Shown here: in pieces, positions 47,902-56,501 of the stretch
Layout of the letters: the number at the start of each line of letters is the position of its first letter
How positions within the stretch are numbered: the stretch's first letter is position 1
Assembly: GCA_003153775.1 (NCBI GenBank)
Contig: PMBI01000083.1
Location: 62,001-126,000, forward strand
Length of the DNA stretch: 64,000 nucleotides
Direction: 5' to 3'
DNA from: Syntrophaceae bacterium
GTDB lineage: Bacteria > Desulfobacterota > Syntrophia > Syntrophales > UBA2185
The notes under the pieces: model-generated
Databases searched by the model: none
Told to the model about the DNA's origin: nothing
The model's input: the letters and a program-made list of their open reading frames with translations, nothing else
Made by a program: the position numbers and the translations under genes

Positions 47902-48435
47902 TTGATTGTCGGATCAAAATCGTTTGGTAAGAGGAATTATTCAGTGGCTCGGCGGTCAGGGATACTGCGAATCAGGTTGATGCTTCTTGTCACGGTGTCT
48001 TTAATCATAGCATCTATTGGTCTTGCTGTTCCCTGCTACTCTGCGGATGACAAACCATTTGCGCCCTGGGACTTTAATAATCCGACTTCAGAGAGGAAAG
48101 AGACACCGGCTGTGGAAACAGACGCTTCAGTTTGCGGGAATCTTCTTATACAGGCAATCAGGTTTTACCAACATCATGTATCTCCCGTGATCGGGGATCG
48201 TTGCCAGATGTACCCATCGTGTTCATCATATGCTATCGAAGCGATCAAGAAGCATGGATGCCTCATCGGGTCTGTCATGACTTCAGACAGGTTGATTCAT
48301 GAAGCAAATGAAACGGATCACGCCCCTGTCATCGAAAAAGAGGGGGAGTATGGATATTACGATCCTGTCGGCGGCAACGATTTCTGGTGGTATAAAGGTT
48401 CAGACGGGAAGGCTTCACAGCCTAATGGCAAGTAG
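47902..48435 (+). CDS. YidD-domain secreted/membrane-anchored protein
   Basis: Signal-like N-terminus then LLIQAIRFYQHHVSPVIGDRCQMYPSCSSYAIEAIKKHGCLIGSVMTSDRLIH. Confidence 0.8.
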   Translation: MIVGSKSFGKRNYSVARRSGILRIRLMLLVTVSLIIASIGLAVPCYSADDKPFAPWDFNNPTSERKETPAVETDASVCGNLLIQAIRFYQHHVSPVIGDRCQMYPSCSSYAIEAIKKHGCLIGSVMTSDRLIHEANETDHAPVIEKEGEYGYYDPVGGNDFWWYKGSDGKASQPNGK

Positions 48436-48462
48436 GCCAGCGCGTAATCCCCTGCGAATGCT

Positions 48463-49422
48463 TCAGGAGGAAAAGGTCAGCGCTGTTCCCGCCATGTTCA
48501 AGATAAATTGCTCGGGCATGGCCTTCTCGATTTCGATTACCGATTTCCTGCCCGTACAATGAGTAGGCACGATGTAGGCGGGGTTTATTTTTTTCAACTC
48601 GTCGATTGTCTTTCCTACGATAGGTTCAAAAGCGGGACCGGCAAGGTGAAAGCCGCCCATGACAACATGGACAGGATTGACGCCTGTTACAGTCCTCGCG
48701 TGATTAACTGTATTGACGATACCGGAATGCGCACATCCGGTAAGAACCACCAAACCTTTTCCCTTAAGGTTTATGGCGATGCCCGTATCTTCCTCGATGG
48801 GATCCCAGGTCTCTCTGCCTTTATCCATAAAGAAGGCATGGGGCATACCCTTTTCAAATTCCGTCCGGCGACAAATCTCACCGAGATACAAAACATTCCT
48901 GTCTAAGAGAGAGAGAGGTTCTCTTGTCTCTCTCAGGCGGACACCGGTTCTTTCTATTTTCCTTCTCGTCACCTCGGGAAAGCGGGCCTTGAAATTACCG
49001 GCAAACTTGAGGTACCGTTTTTGTTTGAAAGCTGCCGGGTGAAGAACCAACTCGAGTCCGTCTCTGCCGATCATCTTAACCAATTTATCGAAACCGCCGA
49101 AGTGGTCACTGTGTCCGTGAGAGAGAACCATGACTTCAATCTCGCCCATATCTATGCCCATTGCCTTGGCATTTGCGGCTGCACCGTCCGTGGAAAATCC
49201 GAAATCAAAGAGAAGCGTTCTGGTGCGACCGGCGGTTGTTGTTCTTACTATGGCAGAAAAGCCGTGTTCGGCCCGTATGGAAGTTTTGATCTCTCCGTGC
49301 ATGAGATAGCGGGCTCGCGAAATGATCGCACTGTTGTCGGAGGCTGTGATCTCGATGAAATTATCCTGAAGCGTCAGGATCTCGACTTTTTCGCATTCCT
49401 TGAGGATTGATGTTTCCTTCAT
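48463..49422 (-). CDS. Metallo-beta-lactamase-fold protein (dihydropterin-phosphate-synthase-like family)
   Basis: HGFSAIVRTTTAGRTRTLLFDFGFS, VLSHGHSDHFGGFDKL, LTGCAHSGIVNTVNHA. Confidence 0.88.
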   Translation of the reverse strand: MKETSILKECEKVEILTLQDNFIEITASDNSAIISRARYLMHGEIKTSIRAEHGFSAIVRTTTAGRTRTLLFDFGFSTDGAAANAKAMGIDMGEIEVMVLSHGHSDHFGGFDKLVKMIGRDGLELVLHPAAFKQKRYLKFAGNFKARFPEVTRRKIERTGVRLRETREPLSLLDRNVLYLGEICRRTEFEKGMPHAFFMDKGRETWDPIEEDTGIAINLKGKGLVVLTGCAHSGIVNTVNHARTVTGVNPVHVVMGGFHLAGPAFEPIVGKTIDELKKINPAYIVPTHCTGRKSVIEIEKAMPEQFILNMAGTALTFSS

Positions 49423-49434
49423 TTAGTTATTCAT

Positions 49435-50637
49435 TTAGCCTTTCAGGATGCGCGCTCCTATTCTCATCTTGTCAAAGCAGTATGTCTCAAGGCCGGGGAC
49501 GATCATGCGGACAGTAGGAATGCCTGTGTCCGGTCTTGTCAGATTTACCGCTATCACACGCTCCAAACCCCTTGCCTGCAGCTTCCCGATTATGGTCCTG
49601 ACATCGTGGAGGATATCTTTACCGTAGCTCACTTCAATATCCCGAAGGCCCTTGTAATTGTATGCATAGAACCGCGGATCATCGGTTCTTTCCTGCTCAC
49701 CAAGATAGGCCGTTACGGGTTCGCACATCCCTTCGATCCCGAACTTCTGAATGAACAATGCTCTGGTGGTCACGATCTCGAGAAGGGAGCGAATCATGGC
49801 GACACGGGGATCAAGATGCGCGCCGAAACCGTCTACGGGTTTCATGGCGGGATAAACCAGGTCACGGGAGAAGGCGGCAATCACCGGCACCCCGATATCG
49901 GAAGTGATGTCTTTGGCGACGATCTCTATCTCGGCGTCTGCGAATTTGTCAAAAATGTTGATAATAAACTGGTTGTCGGGTTCATCCTCGATAAAGAGGG
50001 CGTCACTGTAACTACCCTCGTACCGCGCGATACTCCATGCGTCACGCTCGATGAGCTCCGCAAGGCCGTGCACAACGGCTTCTTCCATGGTGTTGCCTGC
50101 CGCAATGCCGTTCGTGTGAGTGTCCATAAGAAAGGCATCGTCGAGATGGTAGGGATGGTAGACCGCGCAGGCAGGGACCAGGATATCCTCATTCCGCGCG
50201 AGATCGCATCCCCATGTCCAGTGAATATCCTGATCATGATTGTAATCGCTGATTTTAGAAAGAATCATGTCGCGGGGATCGAGGATGTTGAACTTCTTTT
50301 TCAACTTGTTATAGCTGCCGCTCACCAGTTTACTTTTATACTCCTCTTTGAATTCCGACGAATAGCGTTCGATCGACTCCATTGTAAGAGACACCTGGGC
50401 CTGAATCTGGGATACGCCCTTACCCGTGTGGCTTGTTTTCGAACTGTCCGGCCTTTTACGGTGGCAGATAAAGACCGGAATCCCGATCCTGTCGAGGTCC
50501 GATGCTTCGCAGAAGCCAATCATGCTGACCAGTTCTTTGATGCTTTGGATAAATTGCAACGTGGAGTCCGGTGTCTTAGACCTGTGTGTCTCCAGGATGT
50601 AAACCTTGGGACACTCTTTTAGAATTATGCTTGGCAC
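49435..50637 (-). CDS. YcaO-domain protein resembling methanogenesis-marker-1 / McrA-type YcaO
   Basis: KECPKVYILETHRSKTPDSTLQFIQ...LDRIGIPVFICHR...GKGVSQIQAQVSLTMESIERYSSEF...HGLAELIERDAWS; GTG start at 50637. Confidence 0.88.
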   Translation of the reverse strand: MPSIILKECPKVYILETHRSKTPDSTLQFIQSIKELVSMIGFCEASDLDRIGIPVFICHRKRPDSSKTSHTGKGVSQIQAQVSLTMESIERYSSEFKEEYKSKLVSGSYNKLKKKFNILDPRDMILSKISDYNHDQDIHWTWGCDLARNEDILVPACAVYHPYHLDDAFLMDTHTNGIAAGNTMEEAVVHGLAELIERDAWSIARYEGSYSDALFIEDEPDNQFIINIFDKFADAEIEIVAKDITSDIGVPVIAAFSRDLVYPAMKPVDGFGAHLDPRVAMIRSLLEIVTTRALFIQKFGIEGMCEPVTAYLGEQERTDDPRFYAYNYKGLRDIEVSYGKDILHDVRTIIGKLQARGLERVIAVNLTRPDTGIPTVRMIVPGLETYCFDKMRIGARILKG

Positions 50638-50810
50638 TTTGATACTGCTCCCTTCAAATTAATCTTCCTGCGGGAAAAGCGAGCGATGGCCGCAATACCC
50701 CATACGGGAGCGTATACATATCAATACGCCGCCTCTTTTTCAACACGAGTTTTTTAAAGCAGGTTATTAGAACAGTCGCAACAATACAAATTTACGGCAG
50801 CTATTAAAGA
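50547..50810. repeat. Parental copy of a ~264-bp duplication (YcaO 5' end plus upstream region)
   Basis: Aligns by eye with 52834..53096 over full length, near-identical for the first ~100 bp. Confidence 0.92.
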
Positions 50811-51103
50811 TTATTAATTCGCCGTCAAGAGTCTTCTTAATTCATTTTACTGAAATTTGTGCGGCGACGGACCAATGAAGTATCGTGTGCGACTGTTTGT
50901 AGGCACGGGGCTATTTAGTTCACCTACAACTGCTCAGCAGTGGACATTCCTTAGAACTGAGGATTACGGATTGAAGACAGTAATGCAAAAATCAGCGGCT
51001 CGAGGAACGAGCGTCCGTTGGAGTGTGTGGTTATAAGTCCTTCTCTGCCTCTGCCTGATCTCACGCTTGTGTTTCTACTTCTTCTTGAATTCCACCAATC
51101 CAT

Positions 51104-51619
51104 CTATTTCTTCGAGGCATCATAAATCAATCTGAGATCGTTAATTCTGATGTCTTGAGGTACTTCAAAGAAGAGGTTCAACGAATCTCCGATGGCAGAA
51201 GCGTATACTACAGCCCCATCAGTCGCCTCATAATTAGACAACTTCTCAAAAACCTTCACCTTTCCGTAAGCACCAGGAGTATCAAAACGAACTTTCTTAC
51301 GGGTAACAAGGGTAAATGCTATGTTATTTAACGTCGAGCCTTTATCTATAGCTGTTATTATTGTTTCAATGATGACAAACCTATTACTTTCATTCTTTGG
51401 GTTACGTGCATTAATCGGCGTTTTCGTTGCCTCCGCTACCTTTGTAATTTTGACCTTACCGAGTCCCGTATCAATTTGTGTTCCCAGTCTGAGATTTGAT
51501 TCGAACTGGGCTGCTTCACTGAAGTCTATACAGAATAAGCACGCACTGAAATAGATGACCAAAAGATAAATTACTAGGTGGTATTGACGCAATTTCATAG
51601 TGTTCTCCTTTTCTAACAC
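51104..51619 (-). CDS. Secreted hypothetical protein (DUF4352-like?)
   Basis: Signal peptide; VKITKVAEATKTPINARNPKNESNRFVIIETIITAIDKGS; no certain family. Confidence 0.55.
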   Translation of the reverse strand: MLEKENTMKLRQYHLVIYLLVIYFSACLFCIDFSEAAQFESNLRLGTQIDTGLGKVKITKVAEATKTPINARNPKNESNRFVIIETIITAIDKGSTLNNIAFTLVTRKKVRFDTPGAYGKVKVFEKLSNYEATDGAVVYASAIGDSLNLFFEVPQDIRINDLRLIYDASKK

Positions 51620-51692
51620 AAAAATTAGCGAGATCCGGATTTATAGACGATTCGCCGCATGGCGTTGTTAAAAATCGTCTCTCACTACAGAC

Positions 51693-52241
51693 CTATTTTT
51701 GTAAAGAGACATCAATAAGATTGCCAATCTTGATGCGTTTGGGAGCAAATCCTTTTGGCACTTCCCATAGGAAGTTGAGAACGACGTAACCTCCTTTGGG
51801 AATTTTGAATTCAAGTGCACCCTCTGGCCCATCTATCATTGAAGTGTTCCATTGAACAGCACCGGAAGATTTTCCGCCCTCAAGCTCGACGCCTAATGTC
51901 TTTATACTTAGTGGTCCCTGCTTGTTGAATGATAAACCAGCAGATCCCCCAGCTACATGAATCCAGCATTGCGAGTATTGCTTGCCCTTCTTATCGGAGA
52001 TGGAACATTTACCTTGTTTGAAAATCAAGGTTGTTTCTGCGTCAGCCATAATTTTCGCTCCGTAGTAGTAGTAACTGACATCCTCCCCCTTGATTTTGGC
52101 ATTCCCATGTACCGGATTGACTATTCTTACGCCTGCCAACGCTAATGCTGACCCGATGACAAAAAACATTGCACCAAGAATAATTCCGACTTGGACAATC
52201 TGAATACACGTAAATTTTAATTTCTGATTTTCTGCAATCAT
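51693..52241 (-). CDS. Membrane-anchored hypothetical protein
   Basis: N-terminal TM; C-terminus FLWEVPKGFAPKRIKIGNLIDVSLQK; SD aaggagg. Confidence 0.6.
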   Translation of the reverse strand: MIAENQKLKFTCIQIVQVGIILGAMFFVIGSALALAGVRIVNPVHGNAKIKGEDVSYYYYGAKIMADAETTLIFKQGKCSISDKKGKQYSQCWIHVAGGSAGLSFNKQGPLSIKTLGVELEGGKSSGAVQWNTSMIDGPEGALEFKIPKGGYVVLNFLWEVPKGFAPKRIKIGNLIDVSLQK

Positions 52242-52303
52242 GTTTTCCTCCTTGCTTCTAACAAGTCTGTATATTCGGGGTTTTGTTTGGCTTTAGGTTC
52301 CAT
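52238..52303 (-). CDS. 21-aa micro-ORF overlapping the next gene by ATGA
   Basis: MEPKAKQNPEYTDLLEARRKT*; SD-like gaaaggagagg upstream. Confidence 0.3.
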   Translation of the reverse strand: MEPKAKQNPEYTDLLEARRKT

Positions 52304-52451
52304 CTAATCCTCTCCTTTCTAAGGGCTTAATTGTAACCCAATCGATGAGATGGTTCAGGGAATACTCAAAGGTGCCGGGGAGGATTTGTTTCTCAAAATG
52401 GATGGGGATGAATTTACCTTGTCCGTATGAATAGGGTTTGTAACGTGCCAT
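52293..52451 (-). pseudogene. N-terminal remnant of IS1182-family transposase
   Basis: Hand translation MARYKPYSYGQGKFIPIHFEKQILPGTFEYSLNHLIDWVTIKPLERRGLDGT*; first ~38 aa match the canonical IS1182 transposase N-terminus. Confidence 0.75.
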
Positions 52452-52559
52452 GCAACACCTAGGTTAATGGTTAAGCTGTTACCAACTCCAATTTTGCAAC
52501 AACACTACAATAATGTGCCCATCTCCACAATCATTTCACCCCTATGTCGTCCGTAGTCC

Positions 52560-52819
52560 GGGTCGGACCAAGCTAACTATTTAATATATCGTCAATCACG
52601 TTCCACAAGAACGTATTTTCAAGCCTTAGAGCATTGTTTTGGGTATCAAAATGGGTGCCGTAAGACAACAATGTATCGCGGAGTTCATGTGCGTTGTTGG
52701 ACATAGGTTCAATTCTTAGAAGTGTATTTTCAGAGTCAAAATTGGCCGTTTAAAGCTAATATCAGATCATTTATTGATGTGATTCTTCATGATGCCAAGT
52801 GCTTAACTTGGTCCGACCC
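52560..52819. mobile_element. MITE-like element, copy 1 (260 bp)
   Basis: TIRs GGGTCGGACCAAGCTAA / TTAACTTGGTCCGACCC; high identity to copy 2 at 55468..55727. Confidence 0.8.
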
Positions 52820-52833
52820 CACGACCGACCAGC

Positions 52834-52924
52834 GGATAAATTGCAGCGTGGAGTCCGGCGTCTTAGACCTGTGTGTCTCCAGGATGTAAACCTTGGGACA
52901 CTCTTTTAGAATTATGCTTGGCAT
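52834..52924 (-). pseudogene. Truncated duplicate of the YcaO gene 5' end
   Basis: About 30 codons matching the YcaO N-terminus (ATG in place of GTG), truncated next to MITE copy 1. Confidence 0.85.
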
Positions 52925-53096
52925 TTTATTGTTGCTTCCTTCAAATTAATTCTCCTGCAGGAAAAGCAAGAGGGGCCGTAATGACCCATACGGGAGCGTA
53001 TACATATCAATACGCGTGCTCTTTTTCAACACGAGTTTTTTAAAGCAAGTTTTTGAGAAAGCCGGAACGATGCAACGTAACCGCAGCTATTGAAGA
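52834..53096. repeat. Second copy of the YcaO 5'/upstream duplication
   Basis: Aligned to 50547..50810. Confidence 0.92.
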
Positions 53097-53151
53097 GAAA
53101 TGTCAGAGAGGTGCATAGGATTCGGGATAATTTAAACTGGAGGGTATCTTG

Positions 53152-53190
53152 TTTATCTTGGTGGGCCGTATGGGACAGATTAAAAGTCCG
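53152..53190 (-). pseudogene. tRNA-Lys remnant (3' end plus anticodon-arm fragment)
   Basis: tttatcttggtgggccgtatgggac + gattaaaagtccg, matching intact tRNA-Lys at 58107-58182 with ~18 nt internal deletion. Confidence 0.85.
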
Positions 53191-53539
53191 TCGGCGAATA
53201 ATTGATCTTGTCGCAACGCAGTGAGCCGTTAAATTTCTTGTATCATAGTCGTGATTTCTTATTCTATTTTTCATCGTTAATCCGATGAACAATGACGTGC
53301 CAATATTTAAGTCCGATTCTCTGGATCACTAGCCTCTTGCCCCTGTTAAGTTAATACGCCTGTACACATATTAAACTGTACAATATTCGTTTAGGATAAA
53401 TGTGATTTATTACTATGAGACTTATGCTATTTGAAACGATCCTTTTTTGATAGCACTCTCTATTAGAATAATTCTATTAAAATAATTTGTATCTATTTTG
53501 TACGGTCATTATAGCTTTAGACCTTCCCCTAAAAATTTG

Positions 53540-53556
53540 TCGACACGGTGTCGACA
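53540..53556. repeat. 17-bp perfect interrupted palindrome gtcgacacGgtgtcgac
   Basis: 8-bp arms, 1-nt centre. Confidence 0.8.
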
Positions 53557-53656
53557 CTCGAAGCTATACCCCGTTTATGGTCGCGTTCTGGGTCAATCTG
53601 GTCAGGTCGTTTGTTGTTATTCTTGTGAGTATGGCTGAGTGGCATACAAGTTATTA

Positions 53657-53715
53657 TGCATTATATATAGTGCACGATGCAGTAATAATGCTTATTATGC
53701 ACTATATATAATGCA
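53657..53715. promoter_or_regulatory. Inverted-repeat operator-like pair upstream of hipBA
   Basis: TGCATTATATATAGTGCA (53657-53674) and its exact reverse complement TGCACTATATATAATGCA (53698-53715). Confidence 0.7.
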
Positions 53716-53720
53716 CTGTA

Positions 53721-53749
53721 TTGACATATATTAAAGTATATGTTATACA
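53721..53749 (+). promoter_or_regulatory. Sigma-70-type promoter for hipBA
   Basis: TTGACA - 17 bp - TATACA, spacer contains acatata/tatatgt inverted repeat. Confidence 0.75.
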
Positions 53750-53780
53750 TTCCCAAAATAGCTTCTTAATGAGGTGAACC

Positions 53781-54107
53781 ATGGATTTCGGGAATATGAG
53801 TGATAAGGCTATCCTGTCTGAAATCGGCCTGCGTGTTAGCCGCCAAAGGCTGAACCGTGATATCACACAGATAGATCTTGCGAGGCGGGCGGGCGTTGCG
53901 CGCATGGTCGTCCAGCGCCTAGAAAGCGGACGCGGGTGTACCGTAGAAAACTTGATTCGCGTAATGCGGACGTTTGGCCTTTTGGATCAACTGGATGCTT
54001 TTCTCCCTGAAACGGGGTTGAGCCCGTTGCAGCTTGCTAAGTCCAGAGGGCGACAACGCCTGCATGCTTTTAGCAAGCGGCAAGGCCGGAAGCATGAGGA
54101 GGGCTAG
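53781..54107 (+). CDS. hipB: HipB-like XRE-family antitoxin/repressor
   Basis: ILSEIGLRVSRQRLNRDITQIDLARRAGVARMVVQRLESGRGCTVENLIRVMRTFG. Confidence 0.85.
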   Translation: MDFGNMSDKAILSEIGLRVSRQRLNRDITQIDLARRAGVARMVVQRLESGRGCTVENLIRVMRTFGLLDQLDAFLPETGLSPLQLAKSRGRQRLHAFSKRQGRKHEEG

Positions 54108-54110
54108 GGC

Positions 54111-55415
54111 ATGGCTGAACGCACACGAAATGTCAAGGTAGCAACGGTTGCCCTATGGGGGCGCAAAGTGGGTGCTGTAGCATGGGACAACGACCGGGGC
54201 TATGGCAGCTTTGAATATGAGCCCAGCTTTGTTGGAGGGATGTTAGAGATCGCTCCCTTGACTATGCCTCTACAAGGCGGTGTGTTTTCGTTTCCGACGC
54301 TGAATCATGACACCTTCCACGGGCTACCGGGTTTGCTGGCCGATTCTCTGCCGGATACATTTGGTAATAACATGATTGATATCTGGTTAGCTCGACAAGG
54401 GCGCAGTCCGCAAGAATTTACACCGGTAGAGCGGCTGTGTTACATGGGTGTTCGAGGTATGGGTGCGTTAGAGTTCAAGCCGGAGATCGGACGTCACGCT
54501 CGTACGTCAGAGCCAATCGAGGTATCAGAACTCACGCAACTGGCGGCCGATATTCTGCGGCACCGAACAGGATGGGCCGTGAATCTTAAAGGGGCAAGAA
54601 GAACACATGCCCTGGATGCAATCATTCGCGTCGGTACATCTGCTGGCGGTAAGCGGGCCAAAGCGATAATTGCATGGAATCCCGAGACGCATGAGGTTCG
54701 CTCTGGACAGGTTCCGGCACCGCCAGGTTTTGAACTGTGGATTCTCAAGTTCGATGGAGCGAATGAGGCATCCCTGGGAGATCCTCAAGGATTTGGACGA
54801 GTCGAATATGCTTACTACCTGATGGCTGTGGCAGCCGGAATCACGATGAAACCCTGTCGGCTCCTGGAAGAAAACGGGCGGGCACATTTTATGACCCGCC
54901 GGTTCGATCGTACCGCAGAAGGTGAAAAAATACATATGCAATCGTTATGCGCTCTTGCCCATTACGACTTTAACGCGGCAGGGCAATACGGCTACGAACA
55001 ATCGATGTCAGTCATACAGCGGTTGAAGCTGGGACACCCGACCATGCAAGAAATGTTCAGGCGTATGGCATTTAATGTTGTGGCCAGGAACCAGGACGAT
55101 CATACCCGAAATATTTCATTCCTGATGGATCAAAGCGGTGTCTGGCATTTGTCGCCGGCTTTTGACGTGGTGTGGGCCTTTAACCCCGCTGGGGATTGGA
55201 CAAACCGTCATCAAATGAGCATTAATGGGAAGAGGGATGACTTTACGAGGCAGGATATTCTTGCTGTTGCAAAACAATATGGAATCAGAGGGGCTCAGGA
55301 AATTCTGTCCCAGGTTATTGATACGGTTGCGCACTGGCCAGCGTTTGCGGGTGAAGCAGAACTGCCGAAGAAACTCATGAAGAAAATCACGCCAACACAC
55401 CGCCTTAAGTTATGA
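54111..55415 (+). CDS. hipA: HipA-like kinase toxin
   Basis: VGTSAGGKRAKAIIAW, ELWILKFDG, MTRRFDR, AFNVVARNQDDHTRNISFLMD, LSPAFDVVW. Confidence 0.9.
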   Translation: MAERTRNVKVATVALWGRKVGAVAWDNDRGYGSFEYEPSFVGGMLEIAPLTMPLQGGVFSFPTLNHDTFHGLPGLLADSLPDTFGNNMIDIWLARQGRSPQEFTPVERLCYMGVRGMGALEFKPEIGRHARTSEPIEVSELTQLAADILRHRTGWAVNLKGARRTHALDAIIRVGTSAGGKRAKAIIAWNPETHEVRSGQVPAPPGFELWILKFDGANEASLGDPQGFGRVEYAYYLMAVAAGITMKPCRLLEENGRAHFMTRRFDRTAEGEKIHMQSLCALAHYDFNAAGQYGYEQSMSVIQRLKLGHPTMQEMFRRMAFNVVARNQDDHTRNISFLMDQSGVWHLSPAFDVVWAFNPAGDWTNRHQMSINGKRDDFTRQDILAVAKQYGIRGAQEILSQVIDTVAHWPAFAGEAELPKKLMKKITPTHRLKL

Positions 55416-55467
55416 TCTCGTTTTTTTGTCTATAGACACAGAAATGTGTGCCTTAATGCCTTAATCC

Positions 55468-55727
55468 GGGTCGGACCAAGCTAACCATTTAATATATCGT
55501 GAATCATGTTCCATAAGAACGTATTTTCAGGCCTTAGAGCATTGTTTCTGGTATCAAAATTGATGTCGCAAGAAAACGATGTCTCGCGGAGTTCATGTGC
55601 GTTGTTGGACATAGGTTCAATTCTTAGAAGTGTATTTTCAGAGTCAAAATTGGCCGTTTAAAGCTAATATCAGATCATTTATTGATGTGATTCTTCATGA
55701 TGCCAAGTGCTTAACTTGGTCCGACCC
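55468..55727. mobile_element. MITE-like element, copy 2 (260 bp)
   Basis: TIRs GGGTCGGACCAAGCTAA / TTAACTTGGTCCGACCC; direct orientation relative to copy 1. Confidence 0.8.
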
Positions 55728-55751
55728 CACGACAGCACGTCAAACATGCGG

Positions 55752-56501
55752 TTACGTTGTTTTGGTGCTCTTAGGTGGGTTAAAATACTCAGCAACTTTT
55801 CCAAGCATAAATTGAGTTGCCATGTCAAAAACTTTGTATTTTTCGATTTTTGCGTTCTTCGGTGATGTGACAATGACAGCTCCCGAAACTTTGTTTAGGG
55901 AAGGAGCTATTGATGCCCCTATTAGAGATCGCAGTCGGTTTGAATAATCTTCCCATGGCGTATCATAGGTTAGCTTTATCAATTCATTCCTTAGTGCAGG
56001 GTCTCGTGGCAGATGAATCTTTCCCTCTTCTAATAGCTTTGTGAATTCGTCCCTAGCTTCCCGCCATCTATCACCCAGTGCATGAAATCTGTCTCCAAGT
56101 ATGATAGCATTTAATGCGTCAACTGCCTGTTCAGGGTTAACTGTTTCTCCATCAATTTTATCTAGATGAATCTGAAGCCTGAAGATTAGCAACATCATGT
56201 CTACCGGCAATGGTTTATCAATTTGGATGTTCCTAATTTCTTTGACTTCAATGCCATCAACTCTCTTTTGCAAGACAACTACATACGGCTCATAAACACT
56301 CTTCTCTGTTCCCTCTTGAGAGACACCTATTACGCATTCGTCTACATTAGTTTTCTTGATGCCTTCGAAAGCACATTCAAAAGCTCGGATTATTGGGTGT
56401 GGCCGATATTCAGGATTTTTCTTGTGCTGTCTTGTAATGTAATCGAGGAAAATCCTCATGCCATCACCAAAGAAATCGATTTTCGTTTCTTCATTCATCA
56501 C
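55752..56501 (-). CDS. Unknown protein, island gene 3
   Basis: ORF 249 aa, 11-bp overlap with upstream gene; no family confidently recognised. Confidence 0.7.
   Translation of the reverse strand: MMNEETKIDFFGDGMRIFLDYITRQHKKNPEYRPHPIIRAFECAFEGIKKTNVDECVIGVSQEGTEKSVYEPYVVVLQKRVDGIEVKEIRNIQIDKPLPVDMMLLIFRLQIHLDKIDGETVNPEQAVDALNAIILGDRFHALGDRWREARDEFTKLLEEGKIHLPRDPALRNELIKLTYDTPWEDYSNRLRSLIGASIAPSLNKVSGAVIVTSPKNAKIEKYKVFDMATQFMLGKVAEYFNPPKSTKTT

Noticed and set aside
49606-50622. 338-aa plus-strand ORF antisense to YcaO
   Set aside because: Long open frame but fully antisense to a conserved-family gene; its sequence has no recognisable domain.
53657-53715. AT-rich repeats considered as a CRISPR-like or satellite array
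   Set aside because: Only two arms in inverted orientation, no regular spacers; better explained as operator sites for HipB.
55630-55815. 61-aa ORF spanning MITE copy 2 and its flank
   Set aside because: Crosses the element boundary; no RBS or homology; copy 1 does not preserve the whole frame.
55752-56501. Possible terminase-nuclease-like resemblance of island gene 3
   Set aside because: Faint similarity in the C-terminal segment (KIHLPRDPALRNELIKL) only; catalytic acidic residues could not be assigned, so not called.
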